64,000 nt of DNA from Nematostella vectensis (lineage: Eukaryota > Cnidaria > Anthozoa > Actiniaria > Edwardsiidae). Below the pieces are notes generated by a model, which made no database searches, was not told where the DNA came from, and saw nothing but the letters and a program-made list of their open reading frames with translations. A program made the position numbers and the translations under genes. This document shows positions 22,916-34,490 of the stretch, one piece after another. The DNA is taken from the NCBI RefSeq assembly GCF_932526225.1, contig NC_064041.1:8492313-8556312 (forward strand). The letters run 5' to 3'. The number at the start of each line of letters is the position of its first letter. Within the stretch, counting starts at the first letter, position 1.

Positions 22916-25337
22916 TCATGCCTTGCAGCCTTTAGCATCAATCATGGTCCTCAGGTAGTCCTTGGTTGGTTTTACCTAAATAAAAGTAAAAAAGTTTTTT
23001 TTTTCTTTCAATGTTTTTATCATGCCATTTATAACCTTACTAATTTTCCACAAATATTTGAATAAAAATACTAAATAAACACATTAGATGGTATGCAAGA
23101 TGCAAACAATATAAAAGCATATATATATATAATAAATATATAATTAATATATTATATTAATATTAATATTTAAATAGCAATATATGACAGGATGATATTT
23201 ATCAGCCTTATAGTATAGAGAAAACTTAGAATATCAAAGGATGTGTTATGCTTAAATTGTTTGAATAGACCATGATTTCTCAAAGCAAACTCTAGAAACA
23301 AATGTATAAATCGAAGAAGCTAAGTGAAATTGATACAGTAACTAGACTACTACGTATTTCGTTAAATTCTTACTTACCGTGAGGAATATACGCCTAAGAT
23401 TATAGTGAGTATTTACGAATTTAACATTTTTATGGCGATTGTCAGTGGAATAAAAACCATTCAAGTGCCCACCAAAAGCCAATCGGAATTTAAGTAGATG
23501 GTATTCTAGCCAATCAAAACAAGGATGGATGACTTTGATTTGAGATCTTGACGGATTCTAACACGGATTCTGGATTCGTTTCGCCGAAAACGCATCACTT
23601 GATATGCGTCCACACTATCGTTTTCGCATCGTGTTCTCCTGGACCCAGTCGTCCACACTAACACGGATTCAAACGTTTGAAAACGCTGAAAGGTACAGAG
23701 TGACGTCATTGTTATGATATGCGCATGCTCAAAGCAACGTGCGCCGATCCCCGGTACGTAGTCGGAAATCCCGACTGACTCCCCGGCTTTCAGCGGTGTG
23801 ATACATTGACTTCCGGTGTATTAGGCATTACAAAACGTCCGGTATAAAAATAGAATGCAACATTATAATGTGGGTATTGTCATCGCTATTTATTATGTAA
23901 ACGACTCGAGCATTTAAGAACCCGTTTATATTGGAAGGTGCACGGGTTTACACTTCCTTGGGAAATTTAGAAGGGCTTTTACTTTTAGCTGTAATTTCCA
24001 TGGTTAAATCTCCTTACAATAATAGTTGGGTCATATAACCATTGCGAAAGATTCCAGAACTACCACGCAGCACAAAAATCGGCATTTCTATGATGTTAAA
24101 GTTCCTTTTATTTTTTATTCCTTTTTGGAAGCAGTATTCCATTTATAGTGCTAGGATTTATTCATTATTGAATTTTATCTAAGCAGCTAATCCTCGCGAG
24201 TATTTCTTTGTTACAACCTGTAACAGGATGCCGTGAAGTGCGCACGGCTGGACAGAACATGCCTGTCCCGGGGTGGGTGGGGAGAGGGGGGACCTCCGAT
24301 ATTATACGTATACGGGCGTGGTTAGGCATGAATTTACCCCCTACAAGATACCTCAGACAAAACAAACAGATCATTGTTAAGCTCGCTATCAATTATCGTC
24401 CCGTGGGTTGTGTGATGTTTTCGCTGGTTAGTGATCTAAAAACACCGATTGACACGTGTTAACGCTCTTTCATGAGCTACAAGTTAGGTGAGCGATTGCT
24501 ATAATAGCACGCTAAAAGATGCCGAGGTAAAAAATCTGGGCATTCTCATTTTCACCCCTCTTAAAGATACCCAAGGCTTCGAATTTACACCCTAAAAGAT
24601 ACGACGATGATCCCCGTCCTATGAAGAGAGAGAACAATGTGTTATTCACCCCGTCTCCCCCCCACCCCCCCCGGAGTTACTTGCCGCTCCCCTCGGCTAA
24701 TCCCCCCATCCCCGTTTGAAATGAGTGTTGTCATGGATTTTACCACTAAAATACAGAGAAAATGAAGAGCGAAATTTTGTTGTAAAACTAGTCTTGTAGA
24801 TTCTTCGCGATTTCAGCGCCATCTTGAAATTACCTTTATCAGCCAGGATTTCCGACGAGTCGGCCGATCGGTTCCGAACATATACATTAACCGCTGACTT
24901 CCTGCAGACTCACCCTTCCTCTACGCCGGTGGAAAATTGCTTACCCACCGATGCGACCGTCCACACAACGGACCAAAGTATACGGATTCGTTATGATTCA
25001 CTTTCGATAGCGTTTTCAAAAGTATCCGGATTCGCTGGATCCAGCGCGCGTGTTAGTGTGGACTAAAGGCCTAAACGTATCAAAAAGTATACGGATTCAA
25101 ACGAATCCGTGTTAGTGTGGACGACCCCTTAGTTTGAGCGATTGGTTTTGTTAAAAAAAAAACACACGAACAAACGAGCATTATAAAAGCACAACAATAA
25201 AAGAAAAAAAACTGTCATATCCTCAAGACAAATCGTCGTCAAAAACTCACCTTGGCAGTGTTTTGGCGCTTTTCTGTTTGTCGCATGTATTGTCGTTGTG
25301 TTCTCTTTTTGTTGTAAACTGTGAACTTGTCCACTTT
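22916..25337 (-). CDS. 3' end of a small basic protein gene (two exons; 5' end not resolved)
   Basis: Two minus-strand exons join in phase 0. The first, 25337-25251, is 87 bases after a CTAGCAG acceptor and before a GTGAGT donor. The second, 22975-22916, is 60 bases after a long pyrimidine tract and TTTATTTAG and ends in TGA. They encode KVDKFTVYNKKRTQRQYMRQ, TEKRQNTAK, then VKPTKDYLRTMIDAKGCKA. The peptide is very basic and looks like a real conserved tail, but I do not recognise the family. An in-frame stop just before the 25337 boundary shows this is an internal exon. A GTAAGG donor on the minus strand at 25430 could end an upstream exon in the right phase (ending FIPVDIY), but that is weak. 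The 2.3-kb intron is filled by the inverted-repeat element at 23648-25125. Confidence 0.55.
23648..25125. mobile_element. inverted-repeat DNA element, non-autonomous
   Basis: GTCGTCCACACTAACACGG at 23648 is matched in reverse by CCGTGTTAGTGTGGACGAC ending at 25125, with further related blocks (GTCCACACTA, AAAACG, GGATTC) inside both ends. No transposase is visible. The middle contains a second dispersed repeat (24285-24625), so it is a nested structure. Confidence 0.65.
24285..24625 (-). repeat. dispersed repeat, copy 1 of 2
   Basis: GGGCATTCTCATTTTCACC, AAAGATACCCAAGGC, TTTACACCCTAAAAGATACG and GATGATCCCCGTC match, in reverse orientation, the copy at 29464-29866. Several internal CTAAAAGATAC motifs recur within each copy. 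Confidence 0.65.
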
Positions 25338-25739
25338 CTGCTAGCAGGGAACTCGTCGACACAAGTGAATGATTTTTATAGCTGAAAACAGACATCAATC
25401 CAAGGTCCTTTCTTCTCAGGATCTCCTTACATAAATATCGACGGGAATGAATATTAGTAGAATGGTAGTAGTTCTCTTTTTAGATGCTGCGACAGGCGGA
25501 ATTCACGAACACTCGGATAGATTTTACTATCGTACTTCAGACAAAACGGTTTCTCAAAGACTCCAGCCCATTTGAATCCGCATATTTTCCATTGAATACT
25601 ATTTCCAAGCTGCCTTTATTTGTGAACATACATGTACGAGCTTTGTAGAGGCGGTAAAAAACACGTAAAAGCGTAAGACCGAGTGGGACCTGGATGTTGC
25701 ACGGCTGAGGGCTTACTGGCATGTGACCCACCATATTTC

Positions 25740-26400
25740 TATACGTATGGAGCTCCGCGCACGGGCTGCGGCCGCGCTGGCTTCGCTAATATGTACTGTA
25801 ATATAATATTACTATAACCTATAAGGAAAACGAGTAGGTGTTATGTTCTCTCGTTGTGTCGTGGTAAGAGTCGAGAGAAAAGAGTCAGAGGTCGAGACTC
25901 GAGACTAGAACATACGATTCCTGGAATTTCAACTAGTTTTACCCTTTCTTTGCTCCTGAATTTTTATAATTTATGAAACATTGCAAAGCTACGGCCTATT
26001 TAGTCTCCAGGGGCTGATCCAGGGCGGGCCAAAGCAAGTGCTTCAAGAAAGGGGGGGCGGATTCAATGTTCTTCCGTGTATTTCCTTACTATTTTCTTGT
26101 TATTTTTAAGCCAAATATCTGAAAATAAGGGGCGGGGCCCGCTAAGCCCACCCCTTAATCCGCCTCTGGTCTCTATTCTCGGCCTCTGACTCTCTTCTCT
26201 TGACTCTCAGGAAAAAGCCAGACTCCCATCTCCAATCTACCTATCGACAAAACAGTTATATTATCTACTTACGATCTGACGGTCAAAATACCGTAATCAT
26301 AATACTGATAATGTGAAATAAAGATCACTGTATTGTACTGTGGTAAAATAATACATTATTATCTATAAGGAAAACAGGATGTGCCTCGAGCAGTTACGAG
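25740..26400. mobile_element. nested small inverted repeats
   Basis: An inner element (about 26008-26168) has ends CCAGGGGCTGATCCAGGG and, inverted, CCAGAGGCGGATTAAGGGG. Outside it, AAAGAGTCAGAGG near 25881 pairs with CCTCTGACTCTCTT near 26181. Outside that, ACTATAACCTATAAGGAAAAC and ATTATCTATAAGGAAAAC are direct repeats near 25812 and 26355. The pattern suggests insertion within insertion. Confidence 0.5.
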
Positions 26401-27011
26401 GAGTGCGCGTGAAGTATATCACACAATCTACTTTATACTTATCAAAAGGTATAATACCTTCTTATGAGCTGACCTTTTGGGGTCATAATAAATAACGACC
26501 AATTCAGAAACATTTTCAAAAAATAAATTTAAAAATCTTTGTTGAAAAATAAAATGAATAAAAAAAATTTAAATTGAAAAATTCTAACAAATATCACCAA
26601 AGTGTTGCGCAGTGGTAGAGGGTCGACAAAAATAAAATAATGGTTATATTTCAGCGTCTACAATGACACGAAAAAGCCGACAAGATTCAAGAACAGTAGG
26701 TCAGGTATATACTATTTTTTATAGCTATTGAGTATTCTGAGAACTCAGAGATTCAGACCAAAAACTGCATTAAGGCTTTTTTCATTCAGGACCAGATTCA
26801 GGACCCGTTTTCCTGGCCGCTTACCCGGTCCGGCCAAAAATTAAGGCAAATTCCGTTTCCGGTTTTACCTCCTTTGGACCCTGTTAAAAGCCAAGATTTT
26901 TTTTCTTCTTTTCTCAATACTTATGGCAGTTCGAAAAGGAGCGAAAATAACATGTTTAAAGAAGGACCTGCGGTATAAAAGGCTCGCGCCTGGTCCAAGT
27001 CTTCATTCCCA

Positions 27012-27321
27012 CTAGACCACAGGTGACCCAAGCTCTTTCTTTGTCCCTATCAATTTTAGGTAAACATTGGGCGAAAATCAAAATTAGTGAAAAATAAAAA
27101 ACAACTTGATGAAAAGACGTGTGTAGTCTAGTGTTGTGTTTATGTTTACATTTTGCGTGTTCTTTGGTCGTATTAAAGCGCCTTTTTCAAGATTCAAGAT
27201 TCACGATTTGAAATTTTAAACGAACGAAGTGAAGTTGTTTTTTTTATTTTTCACTAATTTTGATTTTCGCCCCGTGTTTACCGTAAAATCGATAGGGACA
27301 AGAAAGAGCTACCTGTGACTA
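27012..27321. mobile_element. long-TIR palindromic element, about 310 bp
   Basis: The left arm (CACAGGTGACCCAAGCTCTT to ATTAGTGAAAAATAAAAAAC) is repeated inverted on the right (TTTTTATTTTTCACTAAT to AGAGCTACCTGTGACTAG). The arms are about 90 bases each, with only small differences. No coding capacity. Confidence 0.75.
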
Positions 27322-27684
27322 GACTTTGTCGGGAGGAGAGCTCCATAAAAAGAAGCAAAAGAAAAATTATCAAGTTTGAAATAATGTCTTAAACATCAAT
27401 GGTGCCTAGACAACATTATTTTCAATCTTCCCTGGTTTTCAGGTTTCGTTATTTTCACGCGCGCGCTGAAGAATAGCGTCATTTCCATCGAGCGCGCGCT
27501 GTTTTTGAATTAAATTTTCAATCACAATTTTTGTCGTTGTTGCCGTAGAAAACTGCTCCCAAGAAGCTCGCCGTTATTGCCTTGTGTATTCAGAACATTA
27601 TTTTCAACGTCGAAATTATCAAAGTTAATCTACGGCTCTGCTTTTTCGATATTTACGGAGCTCTGAACTTGACGACTTGGACCA

Positions 27685-28525
27685 GGGGGTCGTTTCTCAA
27701 AAATCCCGATAAACTCGGAAACCCGGAAAGTCACCCGGTAAGCCCCCGATAAACTTTACGGGTGTTTCTCAAAACGCCCGTTATTTTCGGGCCCGGAAAA
27801 ACTCCCGGTAACTCGCCCGGTAACTTACGGGAGCTAAAGAGCTCCCGTTGACTTACCGGGAATTACTTTTAATGCGATAATTGATACCCAAAACGGTGAT
27901 ATTCCTTAATATTTTCAGCTGAATTTATAGATCAACTATTCATCTAGAATTGGCCAAGTTGAACTATCCAATTTGGTGCTTTATTCCGATTAAATCTCGC
28001 CATTTTCAAGTTGTGTCGAGTTGCAGTGAATTTTCATCACTTGAGAAAACCATATCACTGCCCGGAAAGAAGTGGGCCAATCACAGCTAACATCATTTTA
28101 AGGGATCCCTACCAGCCAATCAGGTTTCTTTTCTATCAAATGATTTTGACATTTAGCTGTCACCGTGCGCCTAAAAAAATGTAAACAACTTTGCGAAGGT
28201 ATTGGAAGTTTGCTACAAAATGAGACTTTATCTACTTGTTCATTGTCTTTTTTTTCGAAAAGTGCCGAAGCCACAGCAGTGTTTGGGGTACCAGTTGTCT
28301 ACTGACATCGACAAATCTACGATTTTTATTGATATTCAATAATTATTTAGCCAATCTTTTCATTAACTCTGAAAATTATAATTTGCTTATCGGGAACCCG
28401 TAAACAACCAGGACGCTACCGCTAGCTTTGAGAAACGATCTTCCTCGCCCGGAAAAGTATACCGAAAACTCTCCCGGTACCCTAACGGGCCCGGATATTA
28501 CCGGGAGTTTTGAGAAACGACCCCC
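27685..28525. mobile_element. inverted-repeat element with GGGGGTCGTTTCTCAAAA ends, 841 bp
   Basis: Perfect 18-bp terminal inverted repeats at 27685-27702 and 28508-28525. Sub-terminal regions are packed with CCCGG/CCGGG and short hairpins (CCCGGTAA, TTACCGGG). No protein is encoded. Confidence 0.8.
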
Positions 28526-28732
28526 GCGGGTCCTTGTTTAAGGCCTAGTTTAAAGGCCGCATTAACGTCGCGCCGTATAAAATTCTAATTTTAGTCGACG
28601 TAAATATAGCGGTGGTTTTAGACCGTATTGAATTAGGCGTAGGTATATAATTTAGTTCTAGCGGGCTAGCGATAAGTGCCTACGCTATCACAATGACAGC
28701 GGTACATGGCTCGTTACGCGGGTTAAAACTTC

Positions 28733-28863
28733 ATATAGCCATCAATATAGTGTCCTAGATACTGACCCTAACCCTAACCCAAACCCTAACCATATTGATG
28801 GTAGCCTCCCTCTCAGGCGTCGCTCGCTCCCCCTCCACAAAGGGGGATATTGATGGCTATATA
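28733..28863. mobile_element. 131-bp element with ATATAGCCATCAATATA ends, nested
   Basis: ATATAGCCATCAATATA at 28733 pairs with TATTGATGGCTATAT at 28848. It sits inside the larger 28541-29086 element and carries a telomere-type repeat. Confidence 0.65.
28765..28791 (-). repeat. short interstitial telomere-type repeat
   Basis: About four and a half units of CCCTAA (TTAGGG on the minus strand), with one variant unit (CCCAAA). It lies inside a small palindromic element, so it is more likely carried by the element than left by chromosome fusion. Confidence 0.7.
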
Positions 28864-29463
28864 AAGTATTATACTGTATCAAGTAGAAAAGCAGACATGT
28901 AAATTGGCAAAAACGAAATCTAGCCGTATTATGCGGCTGGACCAGGCGTATTATCACCCAGACCGGTATTTAATTTGACCGGCCGTATACAATGGTTTTA
29001 GACGCCGAATTAACCATGTATAAAATTGTAAACATTTTATACGGCTGAATTTTATGTGACCTTTAACCAGTATTTAAACTAGGCCTAAGTGTGATGGTGA
29101 GCTACATAAATTTGGACAAAAAAGGGATCCAAAATCTTGAGACTCCCGCCTAATGCGGGAGAGTTGACAGGTATGAGTAAAGCACTCACCCATTCTAGAT
29201 CCCAAACTTGACACTTGATGTATAGGTGTCACAATCTCACGAGTGCCTCCAAGAGGAGTATGAGTAACCAGTCGAAGAGATCCGCCGCCTTTCAACAGTG
29301 CAATCCGGTTGATGTTTCTACACACATAGAATGGAACAAGATTAGTATTTATAACTGTAGGGGGGTCATCTTGTCTCCAGAGTGCATTGCGTTGTTGGTT
29401 TCAACTGTTTACTAGCCTGTGAATGACATGAGGTGAGCCCAAGTGGAGGGGGGGGGGGGTACT

Positions 29464-29866
29464 TCCTATATTCATCAGACGGGGAGCATTGTCGTATCTT
29501 TAGGGTGTAAATTTTGAGCCTTGGGTATCTTTTAGGGGTGTAAAAATGAGAATGCCCAGATGTTTTTTTTAACTCTGTATTTTTTAGGGTGCTATAATAG
29601 CCATCCCTCATCTAACTTGTAGCTTATGAAAGAGCGTTAAAATGTGTCAATCTTCCATTAGAGTCAGTTTTAAATGAACGTTTTTATTATAAATTATTTA
29701 TGTTTGTTTGAGGTATCTTTTAGGGGGTAAATTTATGCCACGCCCACTTTCGTATCTTTTAGGGTTGAAATATAACCTGACCACGCCCACTCAAGTATCT
29801 TTTAGGGTTGTTTTAAAAAAAATCCCGACGATGATCCCCGTCTGTTTAATATCGGAGGGGGGCGTA
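29464..29866 (+). repeat. dispersed repeat, copy 2 of 2
   Basis: Inverse of the copy at 24285-24625. It includes GTCGTATCTTTAGGGTG, five TATCTTTTAGGG-like motifs, and near-terminal GACGGGGAGCATTGTCG and CGACGATGATCCCCGTC, which look like terminal inverted repeats. Confidence 0.65.
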
Positions 29867-29933
29867 AGCAAGGTCATCCTTCGGTGAATATTTCATGTTA
29901 TTCCAATTTTTTGCGTGCAGTATGTGGTTGCTA

Positions 29934-30823
29934 TTCATAGATCCGACCAGCGCACGAATAACCAATCAGAAAGCAGCAAATAGAATCCAGCTTAGTGCAA
30001 CCCAAATGTCCCACAAATTGTACAACATGTCGGATGAGGTCTGAGAATCCTGCTCGGGTTTATCTAAAATATAGACGTTTATAGGGGTTTTCCTGCGACT
30101 TGGGAAATAAAAGACGGTCACCTAACATGACAGAAATTGATTTGTTGTCCAAGCTTGGTGAAAATCTTGTAGAGAAGCATAGAAATAGATAACTACAAGT
30201 TTGGTTGTTGAATGGAAACGACCCGAATCCAGCTCGAAATACGAAAACTTGGAAATGATAAGATAAAGCGGTGCTCTCTTCGGTAGGTACTACGTGTTTA
30301 TGTGCTTTCAAATCTATTCTTATCAACTTGCAGTGATTTAAGTTCGGGGAAAAGTAGAAGAGAATGCCGAATTCGCTGTTTACGCCTGACTTTTAACTAC
30401 AAGTTTTATCGGCAAATGTCAAGATTTACAGCAATAATATAAACGACAGTCTCATTCTTATATGTAATTGAAGTAACCTAGGTAATATCAAACACAAGTT
30501 TAATGGTAGGACTTACACTGTTCTTGTATATGTGGTTTGTTTGCTTTTTGTTTTTCGTTTCTTCACAGAAATTTTACGTGTTTTTCTGCAATTTGAGTCA
30601 CAACTCTACACTAAAAGTGGCCGGTCAAAGAAAACAGGACTATCACTTTCTACGCTGACCGGAAGATGCTTATTTTGCTTGTCCAGATTCGCAGAAAAAT
30701 ATCTCAAACCAATCTTTTTGCCGTCGATTGCCGACTTTTTGTGGGACCACATGGCTGTTATTTCATCATTTCTTTCCTGATTGGCTATTCGTGCGTTCGT
30801 GATTGACATGTCGGATCTATGAA
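29934..30823 (+). mobile_element. 890-bp inverted-repeat element, copy A
   Basis: Ends TTCATAGATCCGAC (29934) and GTCGGATCTATGAA (30810-30823), followed inward by GCACGAATA-CCAAT and ATTGGCTATTCGTGC. A second copy lies inverted at 57901-58714. No transposase, so non-autonomous. Confidence 0.85.
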
Positions 30824-31238
30824 TTGTGTTCGTATGACTAGAAAAACTTCAGACAAACTGTAGAATGACAAGGTGTTTCTGTGCAGGCAAGGTGGAATCT
30901 AAAACACACCTGATATTCTACATGCATCGGAAATAAATGAATCACAATTCATGAGGCGTATCTAGCATTGAGAATTCCTGTTAGTTGGAAAACCTTTTAA
31001 GGAATAGCTTTACATAACTGCTAAGATGAATTCAACATTGCGAGAAAAAATAATGCCAAAGCAATGCATCATGGGATAGGTCAGGAAAAAGCAAGATGGA
31101 TCTATAAATCTATTTGTAAAATTGGTAGAAACCTTTTACATAGAGTAAGATGAATACCTCAGTTTTATTGTTTTCAAGGAAAGATATTTTTGGGCATTTT
31201 ATTAGATTGACAACGATTTTATCATTAAGCTCTTCAAG

Positions 31239-31340
31239 TCATGCTAAATATTTGAAGTACCTCAAACAGTAGAACCAGCCAGTGAAAGACAAAAATACCC
31301 CAACAGACACACCAACCACTGGGAGAAAAACAGGGCTTTT
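31239..31340 (-). CDS. putative terminal exon with a transmembrane tail
   Basis: On the minus strand a long pyrimidine tract and CTCTCCCAG acceptor precede 33 codons ending in TGA. The peptide reads KSPVFLPVVGVSVGVFLSFT, then GWFYCLRYFKYLA: one hydrophobic helix with a short basic end. The upstream exon was not identified. It could be the end of the gene starting at 33972, but the phase of that gene's second exon does not fit directly. The same coding start is amplified in the adjacent repeat. Not recognised. Confidence 0.4.
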   Translation of the reverse strand, partial: KSPVFLPVVGVSVGVFLSFTGWFYCLRYFKYLA

Positions 31341-31374
31341 CTGGGAGAGAACAACAACAAAAAGTTAACACTGA

Positions 31375-31690
31375 GGTCATAATGGAGAGGAATGAAACGA
31401 GATTTTTGTCACACCCAGTACTGGGAGAAAGACGGGGCTGAGCACTAAGGTCATAATGGAGAGGAATGAAATGAAATTTTTGTCACACCCAGTACTGGGA
31501 GAAAGACGGGGCTCAACACTGAGGTCATAATGGAGAGGAATGAAATGAGATTTTTGTCACAGCAGTACTGGGAGAAAGACGGGGCTTAACACTAAGGTCA
31601 TAATGGAGAGGAATGAAATGTGATTTTTGTCACACCCAGTACTGGGAGAAAGATGGCGCTTAACACTTATGTCATAATGAAGACGAATCA
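31375..31690 (-). repeat. minisatellite of 72-74 bp units derived from the adjacent exon
   Basis: Units begin at GGTCATAATGGAGAGG (31375, 31449, 31523, 31595) with a last partial near 31669. Each holds CAGTACTGGGAGAAAGACGG, the inverse of which corresponds to the first codons of the exon at 31239-31340. Read in that frame the units encode SPVFLPVLGV against SPVFLPVVGV in the exon. Confidence 0.75.
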
Positions 31691-32122
31691 TTAAAGTTTA
31701 ACCATTGCACAAATACAAGGGTGAATCAAGTGACCATGAAACCCTGCTCTAAAGAACAGTATTCAATTTTACTTTTCATCCATCCATTCATCCCGTAAAC
31801 ACTGAAATGAAAGCTAGAATTCAATAACACTGCCTCAATTTTTTTTTAATCTCCGCCTTTTTTGATGAAAAATGAGCTTATTTGGAAAAATCAAACCCTC
31901 TTGAGGACATGTTATTTACAAAGACACTTGCAGGTTCTTATTAATTAGTTCCCATTGCATACCTTCAATTTTTCTAACTCAAAGCAAAAAAAAGGAAACT
32001 TTTTATACTTATTATTACTATCTCCAATATAGACTTGTTGTTTTTGAATTGCAGAATTGAAGGAAGTTTCAAAGGCTTTTTATGCTTCAACTAGCATTTG
32101 ACCAGTTCTAGTTATGTTGTTC

Positions 32123-33341
32123 TCATCTCCTGGGCCCATTGAAAACTCTACTAACCTCTATGAAATTAGTAATTCTCCATAATGTACTGTTTGGCCTGAA
32201 GCAAAGAACGCAATGGACAGTTAAAATAAATAGAAAACACTTCCTGATTATTGGAGCATGTGTGATGTAATGCACTGTATTCTGCCAGTTAAACATGTGA
32301 TACAACCTTTCACTTGTGAGGTGTACAATCTTCTCATGTGATACAATCTTCCACCAGTTTTAGTGAACCTTAGGTAATGGACTGAGTCAAACACAAAAAT
32401 CAAATGTAAAAACATTTAAAAATAATAATCCTATTTTTATTATTTTTTTCTCGGAACAATTTTTTTTTACCTTTTTCAAACAATTTAAACATCACTTAAA
32501 ATTCCAATCAAAGTATTGTGATAGAAAATTACTCATGTATTTGTAATGTACATGACTGGCACAGGTCGCTGATAATTTGTCCATACAGTAGGCATGGCAG
32601 TGACTTAAGCAACAATGACATCAACAGTAACAGTTGAAAACAATGGTAAATCGTATAAAATTGAAAATGCATTTGATCAGATATATTTCAGTTGTTTTTC
32701 TACAAAATATAACATGAAAAACTCACAGGCTTCACAGTCTGTTATTGATGGACATACATTTTGTAAACAATCACTATATTTGCTATTGCAGAAATAATAT
32801 CTTAAGGCCAATTTTTATTTATTTGAAAAATTTCCAAAAAAGAATAGAAATATTGAAAACAATTTATAGAAAAGTTGGTAACAGAAAGACCTTTCTTCAG
32901 ACACACTCTCCTTGCTGTTGCCATTATCGTTGCTATAAGCCCGGGCCAAAAGAAACGCAAGTCGATGCAAGTCCATGCATTTGACATGGGCTAACTTTTA
33001 ATGAAGTGGCCAAAGGAAAAGCAAGTTTTGATGCAAGTTGGCTTCTTTGAGTTCCTGCATGCACTGCTAATAACACTAATTTTTGAGCGCACACTGCTCA
33101 CAAACACTAACATGCACAAGCAAACTGGAAAAAAATTGATGAATAATGTAGTATATAATATATACAAGAATAAGAGGCCAATAGTCTGAGAGATTCTTTA
33201 ACTCTATGATGTTGCCAAAAATTGAGAAAGTTTTAGTAGAAAAATTGTCGATTTACATGCGAGGACTTGCACACACTTCGTTGGGTGGCCAAATCTCTCA
33301 AATTCCAAAATCATAGTTGATCCATTAAAAAAATACTGTAC
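32123..33341. other. intron-like sequence, possible third exon of TMEM223-like gene
   Basis: Mostly AT-rich. On the minus strand around 32880-32970 the frame GLIATIMATARRVCLKKG resembles a hydrophobic end followed by a basic RR-KKG stretch, as expected after the second membrane helix of TMEM223. I could not find an acceptor of matching phase, so it is only noted here. Confidence 0.25.
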
Positions 33342-33972
33342 CGGGTAAAGTCTATTTTCCCCTTCTCTTTCATTGCCTCAAGCTGCGGTCTTGTCGTGTA
33401 TTGAAAATGAGCCAGATAGACCCAGAAGAAGAACTGACTTGTTGACGCTAACCCAACAGTCCTGAAAAACTTTCTCCTGTCATGGTGGAAAAGAGTGGCA
33501 TCACTGGACACTGTACTCCACGTCTGGTGAGCCCATCTGATGACCTTGAAGACCAATTAATTTACAAAATTATGGTACAGTCTTTTTAATGTAGAACTGT
33601 CAACTGTCCTCACCCCCCCCCCCCCCCCCCCACCCCCACCCCCACCAACCTACGTCATGGTTATAGTTTATGGAAGTACTTTTGAACGGGTGCTCACGTT
33701 CTTAAAGTCTGCTTTTCTTCAAACATCCGTCCATGGAAATGCTATGTTTTATTCTTAAACGTCATGAAATACTCAAAATCATTAGAGCGAAATCAACACG
33801 ATGCTACGCGGTTAAGAAATCGAACGACAATCTATAACAATCAACAAAATGGCGATTCAAAAAGCACAGAAATGAACATAAAACGCGCATTCACCTGGCA
33901 TGTTTTGCAGCGAGCTGCTGCAGACGACCAGCCCTTGTACAGAAAGAATTTGTTCAAGTAAACCCAGGCCAT
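33342..33972 (-). CDS. TMEM223: TMEM223-like protein, first two exons
   Basis: Exon 1 (33972-33895) starts with ATG and encodes MAWVYLNKFFLYKGWSSAAA, then RCKTCQ, ending at a GTGAAT donor in phase 0. Exon 2 (33544-33342) begins after a TCTTCAAG acceptor and encodes VIRWAHQTWSTVSSDATLF, then HHDRRKFFRTVGLASTSQFF and FWVYLAHF, ending at GTACAG in phase 2. The block DATLFHHDRRKFFRTVGL matches my memory of the conserved N-terminal motif of TMEM223 (D-LLFEHDR-RFF-LGLF), a small mitochondrial inner-membrane protein linked to cytochrome oxidase biogenesis. The cationic N-terminus fits import. The later exons (second helix and C-terminal domain) were not resolved. Identity rests on this motif and should be treated as probable. 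Confidence 0.6.
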
Positions 33973-34490
33973 CGTACAACGTACAATCTCCTCAATCCGC
34001 CATGTTGTTTATGGGTAGCTCATGTATTGGGATGCCTTTGCTTTAGACAGCTACCCCGTTTGATATTCAATAATTTTGTGGGTCCCCTGTATAAGCGGTC
34101 AAAAAGCGACTAGGAAAAATTCTTGTAACCGTGATTTTTTTTTTTTTTTTTTTTTTTTTGCATAGATAATAAACTAGAGTTCTTATGGAGAAGTAAAGTG
34201 TTCGATAGATCATAGATTGGTTGGTTATTCAATTGCAAGGGTTAAATCTATATTATTTTAGATTTGTGTGGGGCAGTTAACACATATTCTATTGCAAGAC
34301 CCCTTTTCTTTGCAGCCACTGTCTTGGCTGATCACTAACCGTTTGTTTCATGGTTTCTCTGTCTGTTTTATAAGAGAAAAGGAACAAATTGCTTTTAGAC
34401 TTATTTTATTACACAAAAGAAATTATTATTGAAGACATTATTGTATGCCTAGAAAGGGAAAGTTGAAGTCTGATAACCATAACAGACAAT

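Larger units (their letters stand above)
28541..29086. mobile_element. inverted-repeat element with AGGCCTAGTTTAAA ends, 546 bp
   Basis: AGGCCTAGTTTAAA at 28541 and its inverse TTTAAACTAGGCCT at 29073 define the ends. Sub-terminal GCCGTATAAAAT motifs recur in both orientations. A second palindromic element (28733-28863) lies inside. It starts only 15 bases after the previous element ends. Confidence 0.75.

Noticed and set aside
25537-25734. 65-codon minus-strand frame upstream of the small basic protein exons
   Set aside because: No splice donor joins it in phase to the exon at 25337, and another frame over the same bases is equally open.
28765-28791. Chromosome fusion point or telomere end
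   Set aside because: Too short, and embedded in a small palindromic element with unique sequence on both sides.
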